Shown here: in pieces, positions 1-12,990 of the stretch | Numbering within the stretch: the stretch's first letter is position 1 | Layout: every line of letters begins with the position of its first letter | NCBI RefSeq assembly: GCF_963576545.1 | Contig: NC_083651.1 | Coordinates: 17,221,580-17,285,579, forward strand | DNA: 64,000 nt | From: Limanda limanda | Lineage: Eukaryota; Chordata; Actinopteri; Pleuronectiformes; Pleuronectidae | Reading direction: 5' to 3' | Translations under genes and position numbers: made by a program | Notes under the pieces: generated by a model | Seen by the model: the letters and a program-made list of their open reading frames with translations, nothing else | Databases searched by the model: none | What the model was told of the DNA's origin: nothing

Positions 1-1364
1 TTTCTGGCAGTTGTGAATATTTTGACAGTTGGCAGGAATATGTTCTTCTTCAGACGGCCTTACTCAACTCATTCAGGATGTAAACAGTTATGTTCTGCTC
101 ACGGACATCTGAGAACTGAATGAAAACGTAAAGAGGCTCATTAACACATTGATAACACACTGACGTCATCTTGAATATGTATCGCTACATTGGAGTCACA
201 ACTATGAGCTGTTTTCATTAAATCCAAAATTAAACTACATTTATCTGTTGATCATATATTTGTAAACATGGGTTTTGTGGATATTGTGATTCACTATATG
301 ATGAATTTAATTTTATAATATTTCATTCCATCAACTAATTCTGCTGCGCACTAATCTTATCAGACTTTTCTGCAGAGCTGTTTTTTTGTGGAGGCTTTTG
401 TCTATATTTTGATTTATGTTTGGCACCTGATTATTTTACACTAGAGTTACTGTAAAGGCTGTTTGCCATTTAAGAAACAGCTGATCAGCTCAGGCAACTA
501 CAACAGAGAAACATTTAATATTCTTTCTCTTCTGTGAAGCTCCAACTTTTGACGGCAGAAGGTATAGCACAAAGGATAAGATGCTGACGTCCAAAGGGTT
601 TTTTGAGCAGAGTGAGGTGTGTGATACATTGACACGTCAGCGCTTATCATCTGAGAAAACAACTGTCAATTAAATTCCTGACCAAATTCCAAATGTCAAG
701 TAATACAACAACTTGTCAGCTATCATGAGCATGTGTTGAAAAGGTTTTTCTGTTTTTTATTGTATAACAAAATAATCTTTGATTTAACATTAGAGAAAAT
801 GCATGAAAAATCTAATCTATTTGAGAAAAAAACTTACCAAAATAAATAAATACTAAATACTAAATAAGAAACCTCTGCTGTCTGTACCTTTGGCCTGCAT
901 GATTCTTCCATATTGTCTATTATAATCCATTAAAGAATATATTCTGCTTTAACATAAATAATGAATAATGTGACATTAAAATAAGAAAATGAGTGTTACT
1001 TTGTCTGCAGATTACCACACAAAGAAAAGCGACACTACTCATTTACTTTAATGTCGCCTGTGCCTTTCTCATCCTGAGGATTCCACGTGTGGACCGGCTC
1101 CTCAGCTCTCTGGGTGCCCTGATGTTGGAGAAATGGAAATAAATGCAATCAGGATTCAACCCATGAAGTCTCCATGATATAAATTCCGGGGCTGCAGAGG
1201 TGACTGAACAGTAACATTAATGATATTTTTACATTGACTAAAAGTCAGAGCTCCCCTTCATTAAACTTGCTCTGAGTCTTTAGAGCCTGCAAACACGTGG
1301 CAACATTTCTGCTCCTCATCTTGTAGTTTCAGCAAAGCTGGTTCTGTCCATGTGGCTTATATCA

Positions 1365-1510
1365 CAAACAAATCCATAAATCTCTGTCTCTCTGTCCGTC
1401 TGTCTTTTGGTTTGTTCGACAGCCGCTCATCCGATTGACTTCAAACTTGGCAGGTTTGTTGCCGGGGACCTGAGTCGAGTGTGCGGTGGTTGAAACAACT
1501 GACAGGCTCA
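1365..1510 (+). repeat. relic of a dispersed teleost repeat (CTGTCTGTC-rich start)
   Basis: A short CTGTC-type simple repeat runs into a stretch reading roughly 'GCTCATCCGATTGACTTCAA' and then 'CTTGGCAGGTTTGTTGC', followed by a GGACC...GAG segment. This layout is typical of a dispersed repeat that I recognise from many fish genomes. I cannot give it a family name without a repeat library. The boundaries are approximate, and the AATAATAAAT stretch after 1,540 may belong to it. Confidence 0.5.
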
Positions 1511-3359
1511 CTTTGAATGGGCAAAAACATTGTTATACTTAATAATAAATTACATTAACTGCTCTCTAAATTACAAGCCGGAATAATGTGAGCATTGTGT
1601 GGATGAATGCACATCATCAGGTAGATAAGAGCCCCTGAGTGCAATCAATGCCTTTGAAAATAAAAATGTCAAAGCCACAGAAAAAAATGCAGAACACTGA
1701 TTATCTCCTAACACTGCCACTGGCTGTCCAGCCAACTGTCGTTTCACTAATCTGTTTTACATCTGAGGGCTTTGTATTTTGTTTTTCCGTCCAGTAAAAC
1801 ATATTGCCAAATAAATAGTATCCTTATCTCCTGCTCCCTCTTTGTGCTTTAATGGAAGTCGAGTTTTTTTCACGGCGGCTCTATATACGTCGATGAAGGT
1901 TTTGGATAAAGATACATGATCTGTCTTTAAGAGAAAAAAGGGGAAAAGACTTCCCTGGATTTCATAATGGCTGTGAGAGTACATGCATGAACACACACAT
2001 AGATCTACATCGTCTCACTATTTTTTTTACAGTAGATTACACCAATCTAGATCTGCAAGCATGCAAAGCTGCAAAAGCATTTAGCGAATAATTCCTTTTT
2101 TTTTTCCCCTTAAGAAACAAACTTCTTCATTCTATTAGTGATGCCACGTTTCCATCCAAACCTGAGACATTCTTTTTTGACCATGAATAGTGCTTTTCTC
2201 TGGAGCCTGAGATTGTTATTGTACAGGATGGCCTTATTCCTGCTAAAGGCCCGGGCACAAGCTGGGACATCTCTCCTCTAAATCAGCTTTGGGATCTCAT
2301 AGACTGCACTGATTTCCTTGTAGGCCTTTGTGCTCTTAAGAAGTGATCACCCTCCTTCAATGCCCCGTGGATTAAACAGGGCAGGCCCGGTTCACTCCTC
2401 TCTCGCTCGGCCTCGCGACGACTCTACCTTTGTAGCCAATAAAAGACTAACTAGAAAGGAATGAAGCGATGGGAGAATCAATCTACTGGAAGCCTCCCCA
2501 CAGTTTTCTCATCATTTCTCGTGTCGCGTGTCATCTCGGATTGTGACACACAAAAAGCAAAACTCAGTGTGAGGGATGGTTTCTCTCGGCTATTCAATGA
2601 GCCAAGGGGTTTCAGGAGAAGTGTGATATAAGTTGTGTTTAGGAGTTAAGTTGAGTGTGTGGTTGTTTGTGAATCAGGAATGAGTGTCAGTAAAGGGGAT
2701 CTCTATTCAAGCTGTCACAAAGCCCTTGTTTTACCGTTTAGCGAAATGTTTTATCTTTAATCAAAGGATGTCTTCTATACGCACTCACCTTTAAATTCAT
2801 ATTAAAGCAGAGTTAACTATTACTGTATATCTTAGTATTATAGTATATTGATTTGCATATTTGAAGCAACATTTTTCAGTAATCCTCTTCTTCGGATGAG
2901 TTTCTAATAATTTCTATTACTCTAATTACCTGTAATGTGCATTTCACTATGATTACTTATTTCACATTAGCTCCCCAACAGGTTAAAGTGCTCATTGAAA
3001 TATTGTAATATATGTTTGAGAAAAAAATAATGTTGATTAAGATGTTACTATGATTACTTGATATATCCATATAGATATATATATTAACAAATAAAAAGGT
3101 AGTTTGTACATATCTAAGTCATCAACATATCCATTATTATCAAATTAATTATTATTCAGGCTCATGCTTTTATTTGCTTGTCATTGCTTTGAATTTTTAT
3201 TGAGAAAAAAATACAAGGGGCTTTAATTAATCAAATTTAAATCAAAGATCTCCCTAAAAGCAGATTTTACCTTCTAAAATCACCTGGTTTGGATTTGTCA
3301 TTATAATATTCATTTATTATTATTATTATTATCATATTTTTTGAAGTAATAATAATGAT

Positions 3360-3740
3360 CCATCTGGCATTAAAGCACTTTCTTTGGGTCTGCTTGGCTC
3401 CACTCTGTGACTACTCCATATCAGGGGATGAAGCTGTCTGTTCAGGTGATTGACACAAGCCCACATTAAGAGGTGGTTTTGGAAATTAGTCCGTGGAGAC
3501 CCTTTGGAGCCGAGCTGAGAAGGAGGGCTGTCTCTGAGAGGAGCCGTGCCTTTTTAACCCCACTCATTGGTATGCCGATGCGCGAGTGGCAAGCTGCTCT
3601 CTAAATGGCTGAGGCATCCTGGCTGGTACCCCCCCGACACGTTCCTGCACAGACAGACCCCGTGGAGAGCTGCCAACAATATGCAGCACAGAATCCTCAA
3701 ATTACAATGGGCCCAATTAATAATCACATAGTTATTTCAT
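3360..3740. promoter_or_regulatory. candidate conserved noncoding element with a PBX/MEIS-type site
   Basis: A locally complex, non-repetitive block within AT-rich DNA. It contains TGATTGACA at 3,447-3,455, which matches the composite PBX-MEIS (TALE homeodomain) site except at its last base, and an AATTAATAATCA homeodomain-like stretch at the 3' end. The texture resembles vertebrate developmental enhancers and no coding frame explains it. The call is inference and needs cross-species alignment. Confidence 0.25.
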
Positions 3741-4629
3741 ATCTTATATCTTAGAGAGAGCTCAGCAGAACAAAGCATCCATCAGAAATTTATATCCCCC
3801 CCTTTTTCTCCCCCAACTATGCCCACGCTTTACCTTAGCACTGTGAACTTTATGTTTTCTTTGCCACTGAATGCTAGAATTTGGGATGTTTTTTAATGAT
3901 GTGCTAGCTTGACCATTCTTTCACCCTCCTTTTAATTCACTATTATGGGCAGATGTGTAAAAAATACATAATAATAGGACCACTACGGGATGGTCATGAA
4001 ATTTAAATGAGTCTGTCTTGGTGGAATAAACCATGAAATGAGACGTACTGTATACCTAAATCATTGAAGCACCGCTTTCGAGCCAGTTTTTGACCAGTTA
4101 AGTCCTTTTCTAAACATGGAGGAGCTTTCTGGAGTGACCGGTTTAAAGTTGTAGCCAGAGGAAGCAAAATATTATTCCTCCCTTCATATTCTTTTCTGCT
4201 CATTTACTCACCACCTTTTCCCAAGTGCACGTTACCCACAAAAAATATATAATTAACATAACACTTAAATTCAATTCATGCACATGTGTTCGCCAATATC
4301 ATATTATTCTAATCACACTTTGTGTTTAGCGTTGTGTTGCGTTACTTCTTACGGCCCCGGAATCAGCTTGTGCTTCTCTCTGTGTCACTCACGGACAATT
4401 TCCAGATTTTGACGTGTTCATTTAAAGTTGTTAATCAGATGTAAATATGCAAAGTGGCTTCCCAGGAGCTCCCTTTGAAATGCAAATACAGGGAGCAACA
4501 AAGGTGGGATGGATATAGGTTCTGATGCAGCAAAATCATGGCACTGTAATACTGTTCATGTCTCATTAAAATATGAAAGACATCATTCTGCCTGCCTTTT
4601 ATTAGCGGACTGACTGTGATATGTCTTTT

Positions 4630-4857
<228 letters not shown>

Positions 4858-7800
4858 TAACACAGAATGTTGAATAAACCACGGCCTTGTATTTTAAATG
4901 CTGGATCTTAGAATTATGCCACTGAGAAGCGTTTTTTGAAATTGGGTGGGAGGTTTGTGGGAGGTTTTAAGTGATTGTGTGAAGGCAATTTATGAAAAGT
5001 GTCCCATTATGCGTAATGCATTATAATAACCTATTATTACTTGTATAATCTCTACGCATGTGTACATAAGTAATGTTACCCTCATAGAAATGTTTTTTTG
5101 CTGATGAGGAGTCTTTAAAGAGTGAATACTTCACTTGAGCTGGGATTTCCTTATAAACGTTTGCTCTGCAGTATAGTTTCGATGGTGTCCCTGTCATTCT
5201 TTCATAGTTGTATTTTCAGAATTTCACACAACATGCATTTCTCAATACGGAGTGGATTTTTTCAAAACTCTTCCTGCAGTCAGCTTCAGCAGCAGTCGAC
5301 TGATCTCCATTCATCCTCGTCCCCTTATGTCCAGGGTACAGGATTCCTCGGGCAATGTGCAGGAGAATTAAATTGTCTTTTGTAATTTTTGCAGTTAACG
5401 TGCTTGATTTACACGAGAGGTTGTAGCACTTTGTCATTCCTTAAAAGAATTGGGTTGTTGTGCCTAAAAAAAAAGCTCTTTTATCCATTATATTTATTAT
5501 TTTATTAATTTACTTGTATAGTTATGTGTTATTGTTTTAATGTGTGTTTGCGAATATTGTCATTGTTTTATTTGTCCTCGGCTGCAACACAAATTTCTCT
5601 CCTGAATACTGAGCTGATCCTAAACTTAGTATCTGTAATAGCATCTTGGCTACTTCAAGGACTACAGTATTTCTTACTGTAAGTGTTTTTATATCAGTGT
5701 ATTCTGAGTGAGAAAAAAGCATTTTAGATGTGAGAATAACTGTTGTACTGATTTATTTGTGAGTAAGAAGTGAACTCTGTGACGAAAAACGTGTGTAACC
5801 ATTTGTAAAAAACGGTAAACGTGCATTCACTGTCAAAAGATGCAGGATCGACACTCAACACGGACACTGAATCTAAGAGTAAACTGTCAAAGAAACATAA
5901 TGTGTCAAAAACTAAAAAACGATATCTGTGGTTAATGCTGCATCAATTTTATAATGTCCTCCTTGACTCGCACTGTGTTACAGGACTGCGATGCTAAATC
6001 AGTGGAGTAATCTCTTAAACAACCCCAGCCACTCTTGTCATTTTCATTTTATACAACATATAGAAAATTACCGTGTGTAGCATAGTAATAACCTGAGAGA
6101 AATGATGTGGACAGGTGAATGTAGCGCTGCTCCCTGCCACTGGTCAGCCTAAACTTTGCTGATGATTTGCACCTCACACTCATGTCTACACATTTCCAAT
6201 TTCAGGAGGAAAATTGAGATTCCTGAGTGTCTGAAGTACCATTTTCTGACTCTATGGAGTGGAAAATAGGATTCAATTCCTGTTCAACACCTCTTCATTA
6301 ACCAGCCACCAAATGCCATCCACAAAAAGTGCTCATATCACAGAACTTTGATAACTGCATTTCCATGCTTCCTAAAAAATGTTGGGGTGTATTTCACCGA
6401 TTTCTTTTTTTCATTTAGTAAAAAAACAACCAGTGAAACACTAGAAGAGTCAAGTTCTGCGTAATTATTCATTGTGCTTTTTCAGAAACTGGTGAATGCA
6501 ATTTTGTTTTAACAGAGTAACCCTGACCAGTTGCTCTGGAGAGGTGTTTCATCCGCCAGTGTGTGCAGCCACTTAACCAGACTCACAGACATTAGCCACC
6601 CATGACTTTACTGCCAATCCACATTCAACACCCACTGTACTCAACCATTAAACTTTTACAGGTCAAAAATTTAAAAGGCAGTTAAAGAAATGTTCTTTTT
6701 CATTACATGTGTCAAAAAGTGACGAGGTCGGCCTGTGGCGTAATGGCGCTGTAATTAGAGACTTACTCTTATGATAAAGTGTGAATGTGAATCAATCTAA
6801 GACTAATTAATGAAAATTGCAATTATTAGACCTTTTAATGAAGATTTTGTTAAATTCCCCCAGATCTTGCTGCCATATTGGCCCCTTCTATCAAAAAGAG
6901 CAGGTTTTACGGAGATGAATTTGTCATTATTTCACAATTTTATAGTGACATAGGAACATTTTATTTTTTCGTTTAATATAAGCAAAATGACAGTTTGTTA
7001 CTTAATGTATCAACAATACTGCTTAGTTCTTTCTTCACCAGATTCATATATGAAGTACGATTGCACTGAGATATGGCTCCGTACACAACTGTAACTTTTT
7101 AATTCTGAAGGTATAGTTAAAAAGTATCTACAGTATATTGATTGTTTCTAAATAAAGTTATTAGATTACATGTTAACCTATCTTTGACCTCCAGCCTTTG
7201 ATCTAAACAAGCGTTTAGTCCACAACAGTATTAGCAAAGCTGCTGCTCAACTAATTACAGCTCATCCTGCTCTTTTTCCTTTTCTAAATTATCATAATAC
7301 TGAGTCGTAACTAAGGAGAGACAGTATCATGGCTTATTCAAACCACAGGGTGCAATCGGGACAGACACCTCTCTCCTAATGTTTGCAACTACTGTTGATG
7401 TGTCTACCCCGGGTACACTGAGTGAGCCGCAAAACATAAAGTCACACGGACATGTTTGAGTGAGATATCCTTGATCAAGAGCTGTAACTGATTCTCCATC
7501 AAATGTTCATGTTCAATCAAATGTGCACTATGTAAGAATGGTTGTTATTAACAGAATTTAAAGAAATGTCAGTTTCCATATTATTTCAAATATGCCTATT
7601 TTGACCTTAGCGTAAGTCAAACCACTTTCTACCTCAGGTGGAGCTGGCGTGTTGCTGTGGCGTCCTGTCCGCCCTCTGTCGACATTAGATGCTGATGAAA
7701 GGTTGAATTTTAGCCTCTTGTCTATTAGGTTGAATATTTGAGCAGTTAACGCAACAGTGGCTGAAGCTCACAGTGAGCAGCCATCTTCATTACAACCCGA

Positions 7801-10800
7801 TGATAGAGATAGAAATGGAAGCCAGACAAAATGAAACATTGTTTTAGCTTTTGCTTGAGACAGCTCTAGAAAGGAACGCTGTATTGGAGTTTGGTGCTGA
7901 ACTCATATTGTTTTTTAGACTGGTAACCGAAGAGTTAATAATGGTAACACTGACTTTGTCCTGATAGCCAGGGGTGGAGCTAGGTGGTGATTATCCAGGT
8001 GAGTTAGTTGCTCAATTTAGCCGATTAGCATGAATTCTGCATTTTAGTTCATTTCAGGAATTCATAGAGAAAAAAACTAGTCGATATGTTGTGATGTGAA
8101 TATACTGTCAGTTGTTTTGGCTAATGAGCTGTTTAGCTGCTCAACACTATCAGTATGATCGCAGCCTATAGAAGCTAAGCTAAGCTAAGTGCTACATTGA
8201 TGCTACTACTATGGCTCATGAAAGCTCACAGGGGGATTTGTGTAAACTTCAAGATGGAAGGAATTCAAACTGATACCAAGTTAATGAACTGACAACTAAA
8301 TGTTCTTCAAGCAGTAACAAGAACAGGTCCCTTTCACATTTCAGAGGATTACATTTCTTTCATTGTATGGACATTTCAGTCATCCCTGTTAATGCTTATG
8401 GTTTGGTTTGTAATTTGTTTTGTGGCATGTTTGACTTGTGAATTGGTTTAGCTTTAAAATGAAATTTGCATTAAGTAAATGTGCAAATAGAAACATTTTG
8501 CCAATCAATTTTTTCCCCTACTATTCTCATAAATGCGTGTCTGGTGTGTTTTGTGTGGGCTGAAGGTTACTGCTCTTGTAGAGCACTGCCGCCATTCTCC
8601 TTTCCAACAAGTGAATCCAAGACAACATGCAACTAATGAAGGTCCTGTGGCCAAAATATTTGAGGGGAAACTCCAGATATTGAGATATTGATGTTTAAGA
8701 TACTCACCCAGGATCAGACGCAGAGATTCTGAGCAGGAACAACTACATTAATAATTATTGGCTTTATTTAACACCATATTAAAGCTAAAGTCATACACAT
8801 TACACATAGGGTACATTCCATTTGTGTGCTTTTTAAAACAACTTTGTTTTTTCTCTGACTGGACCAGCGTCCTGTGTGTACAGAACAGTGCATTTTAGTG
8901 AGTTTATAATCACTTTAATTTGTTTAAATGTATGTTATTTGGTATTAATTTGCGAATCATAATCAAATTCGTTAATAGATATGTACTAGTGGAAGAAAAT
9001 ACACGTTTTTGTCTGCAGATTTCTTTTATGAACCTGCTTATTTTTCCCTTGAGCTCTGCATCCTTATTAAACGATTCAAAAACATAATTGAATCTAATTT
9101 GGGTCCAAGTAAAAGCCAGGAAAATGTTTTTCGTTTGCCTGCTTTGTAAATAAATCAAACTCTGGGATAAGATTGGCTGTAAATAATATAAAAGAAAGGG
9201 TGATGCTATGTCAAGAATTGGTTATATTTTAGCAGTGGCTGCAGGAGTTTTCTTTAAATTAGTGTCTGTACTATGAGTTGTATCAAATTCACATACATTG
9301 GCTATTTTGCAGCTCATTGTATATCAAACCTGTACAAAGCGTTTTTTTCAATGTACACTGAGCAAATGCAAATCCTGCTAACTCCTGTATCTAAACCTTC
9401 GCTCATGTCAACAGTCAAGAGTTGCTTGAAATCTAGAATTGAATGTTCCTGATCTCTCTTCAACATCATTCATGTGCCCCCACGAAACCAAAGACCCATG
9501 GATGGAGAATACAAGACAAGATGATAGATTTAAATAGGCACTGGGTTAAAGGTTCATATCTGATTACACAAGCAAGATAGTTAAAATGTAGGAAAGAGGA
9601 AAAGGGTTAATTGTAATAAGCACCCAAGTCTTTCTAGCTTCTGCTGTTGCTATGGTAACCCGCATATAACCAGTGTTTTTTTTGCCCCTTCTCTGATATC
9701 ACTTTGCAATCAATCGGTGTGGCCCTACAGTGAAATGCTTTACTTTCTGCAGGTGGCGCTCTTTTCTTTTCTGTCCATCCATGTTGGTTCTCACATCACC
9801 AGAGGGTCTGAGCATATGATACTGGGAGTTTGAAGAATGTGCACCGTGATAATAACTTTAAATGTACTCACTTAACTCATTTCATGAACAGATTCTGAAG
9901 GTCAATATGTAGAATCTGTAGGCGAGGGACAATATTTGCCTTCTGGTTTCCATTTCTACTTTGACCAATTAAGGTCTGAGCAGGACTTGGTCGCCTGCAG
10001 GTAAACAGTCCATGTCGAGAGCGAAATAGGAGAAACGTATTGCTTTTTAATTTATCAGCATTCATATGCAGATGGCTGTTAAAAGTGATTGGACAAAAAG
10101 TGGATTCAGGGTTTTATGCAGAGAATCGACTTGTTTGGATTGAGGAACTAGTCTCAATGTTAACAGTGTACAGAGAATGGACCAGGAATAGTCTTATAGC
10201 TCGGCAGCCCCAAAATAATGTGCGTTGCCCCCAGAGGCCAATCCATCATCAGACAGATTTACTTAACACTGAACAATTTCCAGGTTACTTCACATTAAAT
10301 AGAGTTTTAAGAATACTGAATATGAGATTTCACCGGGGAGTTTCTTTATTCACAATCCTCTCACTCTTTCCAAGATAAAGAAATGTGTTACTCTCATGTG
10401 ATAAATTGCACAGGTTTGCTCCACAATTTGTCTGAATTCATTACACTTAAATTAACAAAAACTGCTCAAAGAAGTCAAAGCAAAGAGAATATGAAATGCA
10501 GCTGTGAGACACTGAAGTGCATGGATATGACCCCGGGAAATTCCACTGACAGCAATCGCCCGTCTTCAGTATGACATGAAACTGAAGGTTTTTGAAGTGT
10601 GCAAAGACATAAAGGGTGGAGATCTTCACCAGTCTCATCTTTCTTCTTAGTAAAAGTGAGGAACTAGAATGACTCCTGGAGCACATTCCTCCTTTAAGGC
10701 CAAACAACCCTACACATCTGTGTAGTTGTTATAATAAGATAAATTAAGTAGTCATCAACCTAAACTGAATAAACACATAGTTTCCTATTGATACATTATT

Positions 10801-10830
10801 GCATATAAATAACAGATGGTGCAAATCAAT
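4858..10830. other. intergenic sequence, no gene seen
   Basis: Six kilobases of AT-rich DNA without a supportable gene. The frames present do not resemble known proteins. A possible old transposon relic lies at about 7,590-8,290, including a GCTAAGCTAAGCTAAG run at 8,175-8,190. A CTCF-like motif is at 9,746-9,760. Otherwise nothing is identifiable. Confidence 0.55.
9746..9760 (+). promoter_or_regulatory. CTCF-like motif
   Basis: The 15 bases TCTGCAGGTGGCGCT agree with the CTCF core consensus CCASYAGRKGGCRSY at 13 of 15 positions, including the whole AGGTGGCGCT core. CTCF binds such sites to set loop anchors and insulators. Binding here is inferred from sequence only. Confidence 0.35.
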
Positions 10831-10837
10831 GATTTTG

Positions 10838-10935
10838 TGTATTCCTTCTGGCAAATACACAAGCCAACAAACAAACCTGGATGAAAACATCACCTCCTTG
10901 GTGAAGGTGACAAACACAAATCTCATGTTGATCAC
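10838..10935 (-). repeat. fragment of teleost repeat family A (CCAAGGAGGT end)
   Basis: Read on the minus strand it gives CACCAAGGAGGTGATGTTTT, then a TTTGTTTGTTGGCTTGT segment. This is the characteristic left end of a dispersed fish repeat that recurs in this window at 12,528, 22,205, 38,721 and 50,842. Only the first ~100 bases are present. No coding capacity remains. Confidence 0.6.
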
Positions 10936-11492
10936 ACTGACTGAGGTCATGGACTGAAGGCAGATCTATAGACGGATGTCAAGGTTGAGTTTGTCACACA
11001 TAGAGAGTTGGTCCAAGGTGACTGTTGCTTTAAACACAATGAGGATGAAATCCTGCCGATGCAAATGGAAGGACTGAGAGTGAGCAGCTAATGTATCGCC
11101 TGCTAACTATTAGTTTGTTCCCCTTTTTTCAACTATATAGTATTGCAGCTATGATCACACCACAATTTTACATGCCTGAAGTTTTGGTGTTCATATGTCT
11201 TTTGGATCAAAAATGCATCAGAGAATCACATCAGGAAAAGAGCAATTCAAAAAAATCAATTCACCAATAGATGCTCACCAGATAAAAAGCATGCAAAATG
11301 CTGCTGCCTATTTATTTTAATAATATGTATATCCATGCTGAATCCAACAACATTTCTGTATTTATCAATTGGACAATGTTGCCCTGTTCAGTCAAAGTTT
11401 ACATTATTTTCTCTTTTCTAGAAGTCAATCCCTGCAGATAGATATGGCTAGAACTGCCCCCTTCACTCTGGTTATTCAAAGGGTTTCAGAGT

Positions 11493-11549
11493 TGGGGTGG
11501 GGGGTGGTGTGTGCAGGGGTTGGTGGCTGGGTGGGAGGGGGGGGGGTCA
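11493..11549 (+). other. G-rich tract with G-quadruplex potential
   Basis: A run of GGGG, GGGGGG, GGGG, GGG, GGG and G10 blocks separated by short loops on the plus strand. Four or more G3+ runs within about 57 bases fulfil the usual intramolecular G-quadruplex pattern. No gene is attached to it. Confidence 0.55.
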
Positions 11550-12029
11550 TAATAGCAGGGCTATGAAGTGGAAGAACAAGCAAGGTTAATGAGCAAGAGT
11601 AGACAGAGCAATGCTGACACTGGTGAAAGAAGAAGGCAAAGAGAGGTTAAAAGGGAATGCCTTTGTTTTGGACGGTCGGAACAAAGATGGCACACGGTAG
11701 AAAGTGGAAATCCCCAGTTCACCCGCTGCGTTAAACATGTAACACATTAGATGTTGAAGATGTTGACAAACAGCTCATATCATTTTTGTGTAAATTGTGA
11801 TTTGCCCGCGGGACGTGCCGTCCGAGTGAGATTATACAACTCGCCTGAGTGTGGCCAGTGGATGTCAAGCTACATCTTAACCACAACCGGCAAAACTGTG
11901 TGGAGCTCATCTCCGCTGAGGCGGAACTAAAATCTGGAAATAATCAGCTAGTGGGGAACACAAGAAATTCTCAAGAAAACACTTAAACGCCACTGGAGCC
12001 CACTGCTCCTCAAGATTGGATTCAGGTAC

Positions 12030-12260
12030 CTAATCCCAGGCGGCAGCTAACCCACCCTCCCTCCCCGCACCCCCACCCCTCACCCCCTTGCCTTTCTTTC
12101 ATACGGTGGAGCTGAGCAGCCATGGGGTGTCAAAGGGGGCAGAGAGACTGCTGCGGCTGACACCTGCTGGGCGCTATAAATATAAAAAAAACTGGAGCTG
12201 CCACTGTTAGTTTGTACTGTAGTTCTCTCTCCCGGGCCACGCGCTCTCGAGGGCTGATGT
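12030..12260 (+). promoter_or_regulatory. orphan TATA promoter-like block
   Basis: TATAAATA at 12,175-12,182 is preceded by the GC flank GGGCGC, as in strong TATA boxes. Upstream, 12,050-12,095 is packed with CACCC/CCACCC boxes of the SP/KLF type. Initiator-like pyrimidine sequence lies 25-40 bases downstream. No coding exon or good splice donor follows within several hundred bases, so a noncoding transcript, an enhancer RNA, a dead promoter or chance are all possible. Confidence 0.3.
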
Positions 12261-12527
12261 CTGCTTTAATGCAGACTGAAGGCTTCTGCCATCACCAAAC
12301 TATTAGATAAGCAAGGCATCCAAATGACTCAACGGATTCTACCCACCAGCAAAGATCTTGTCCTAGATCACAGAGGAAATCTGTCACTGGAGCTGGTGCT
12401 CCCAGAGAGGAATACATCCATAGACGAGTCTGACCATGAACACAGTCGTTCATTTAGGTGCTGCTGCGTTTGAATCATTTTATAATTGAAAATGTTCATT
12501 ACACCGGCACCTTCATAATGAGACTGT

Positions 12528-12990
12528 GCCAAAGAGGTTGTGTTTTCACCCCTGTTAGTTTTTTGTTTTGTTAGTTTGTTTATTTGTAAGCAAGAATACT
12601 CTAAAACTACTGAATGGATTTCCACTTAACTTGGTGGTGGTGCGAGGTATGGGTCAGGGAAGAACATAGGTTCAGATCCAGACCAGGGGGCGGATCCAGG
12701 ATTCAACATTGCGAGACAGTACATTTTGGATTATTTGATTATGAATTATGAGCCAATGTTGACGATTTATGCCTTTAGCTGATGAAGTCATGATTTTGAG
12801 AGCATTTTTTTGTTGGTTTGTTGGTTTGTTAGCAAGATTATTTAAAAACTACTGAACCTATTACCATAAAACTTGGTGGAAGAATTTGATTTAGTTGCAG
12901 ATGAAAATAAAGACAGGATTTATTTTTTCTCATTTTCTTTAACATCTTTAGCAAGAATTAAGGGCACTTTTAATTTTGTATGATATTTTT
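12528..12990 (+). repeat. two head-to-tail copies of teleost repeat family A
   Basis: The first copy (about 12,528-12,745) shows GCCAAAGAGGTTGTGTTTTC, a TTTGTTTGTTAG-like linker, AAAACTACTGAATGGATTTC, ACTTGGTGGTGG and a GGATCC segment. The second (about 12,805-12,990) repeats the order TTGGTTTGTTAGCAAG, AAAAACTACTGAACC, AACTTGGTGGAAG and TCTTTAACATC. The shared order shows two copies, or one element broken by an insertion. It is a nonautonomous dispersed fish repeat; I give no family name. Confidence 0.65.

Noticed and set aside
7590..8290. Possible transposon relic with GCTAAGCTAAGCTAAG
   Set aside because: Only the short tandem word is distinctive; unlike 30,541-30,895 the flanking segments did not match a layout I know, so no element is claimed.
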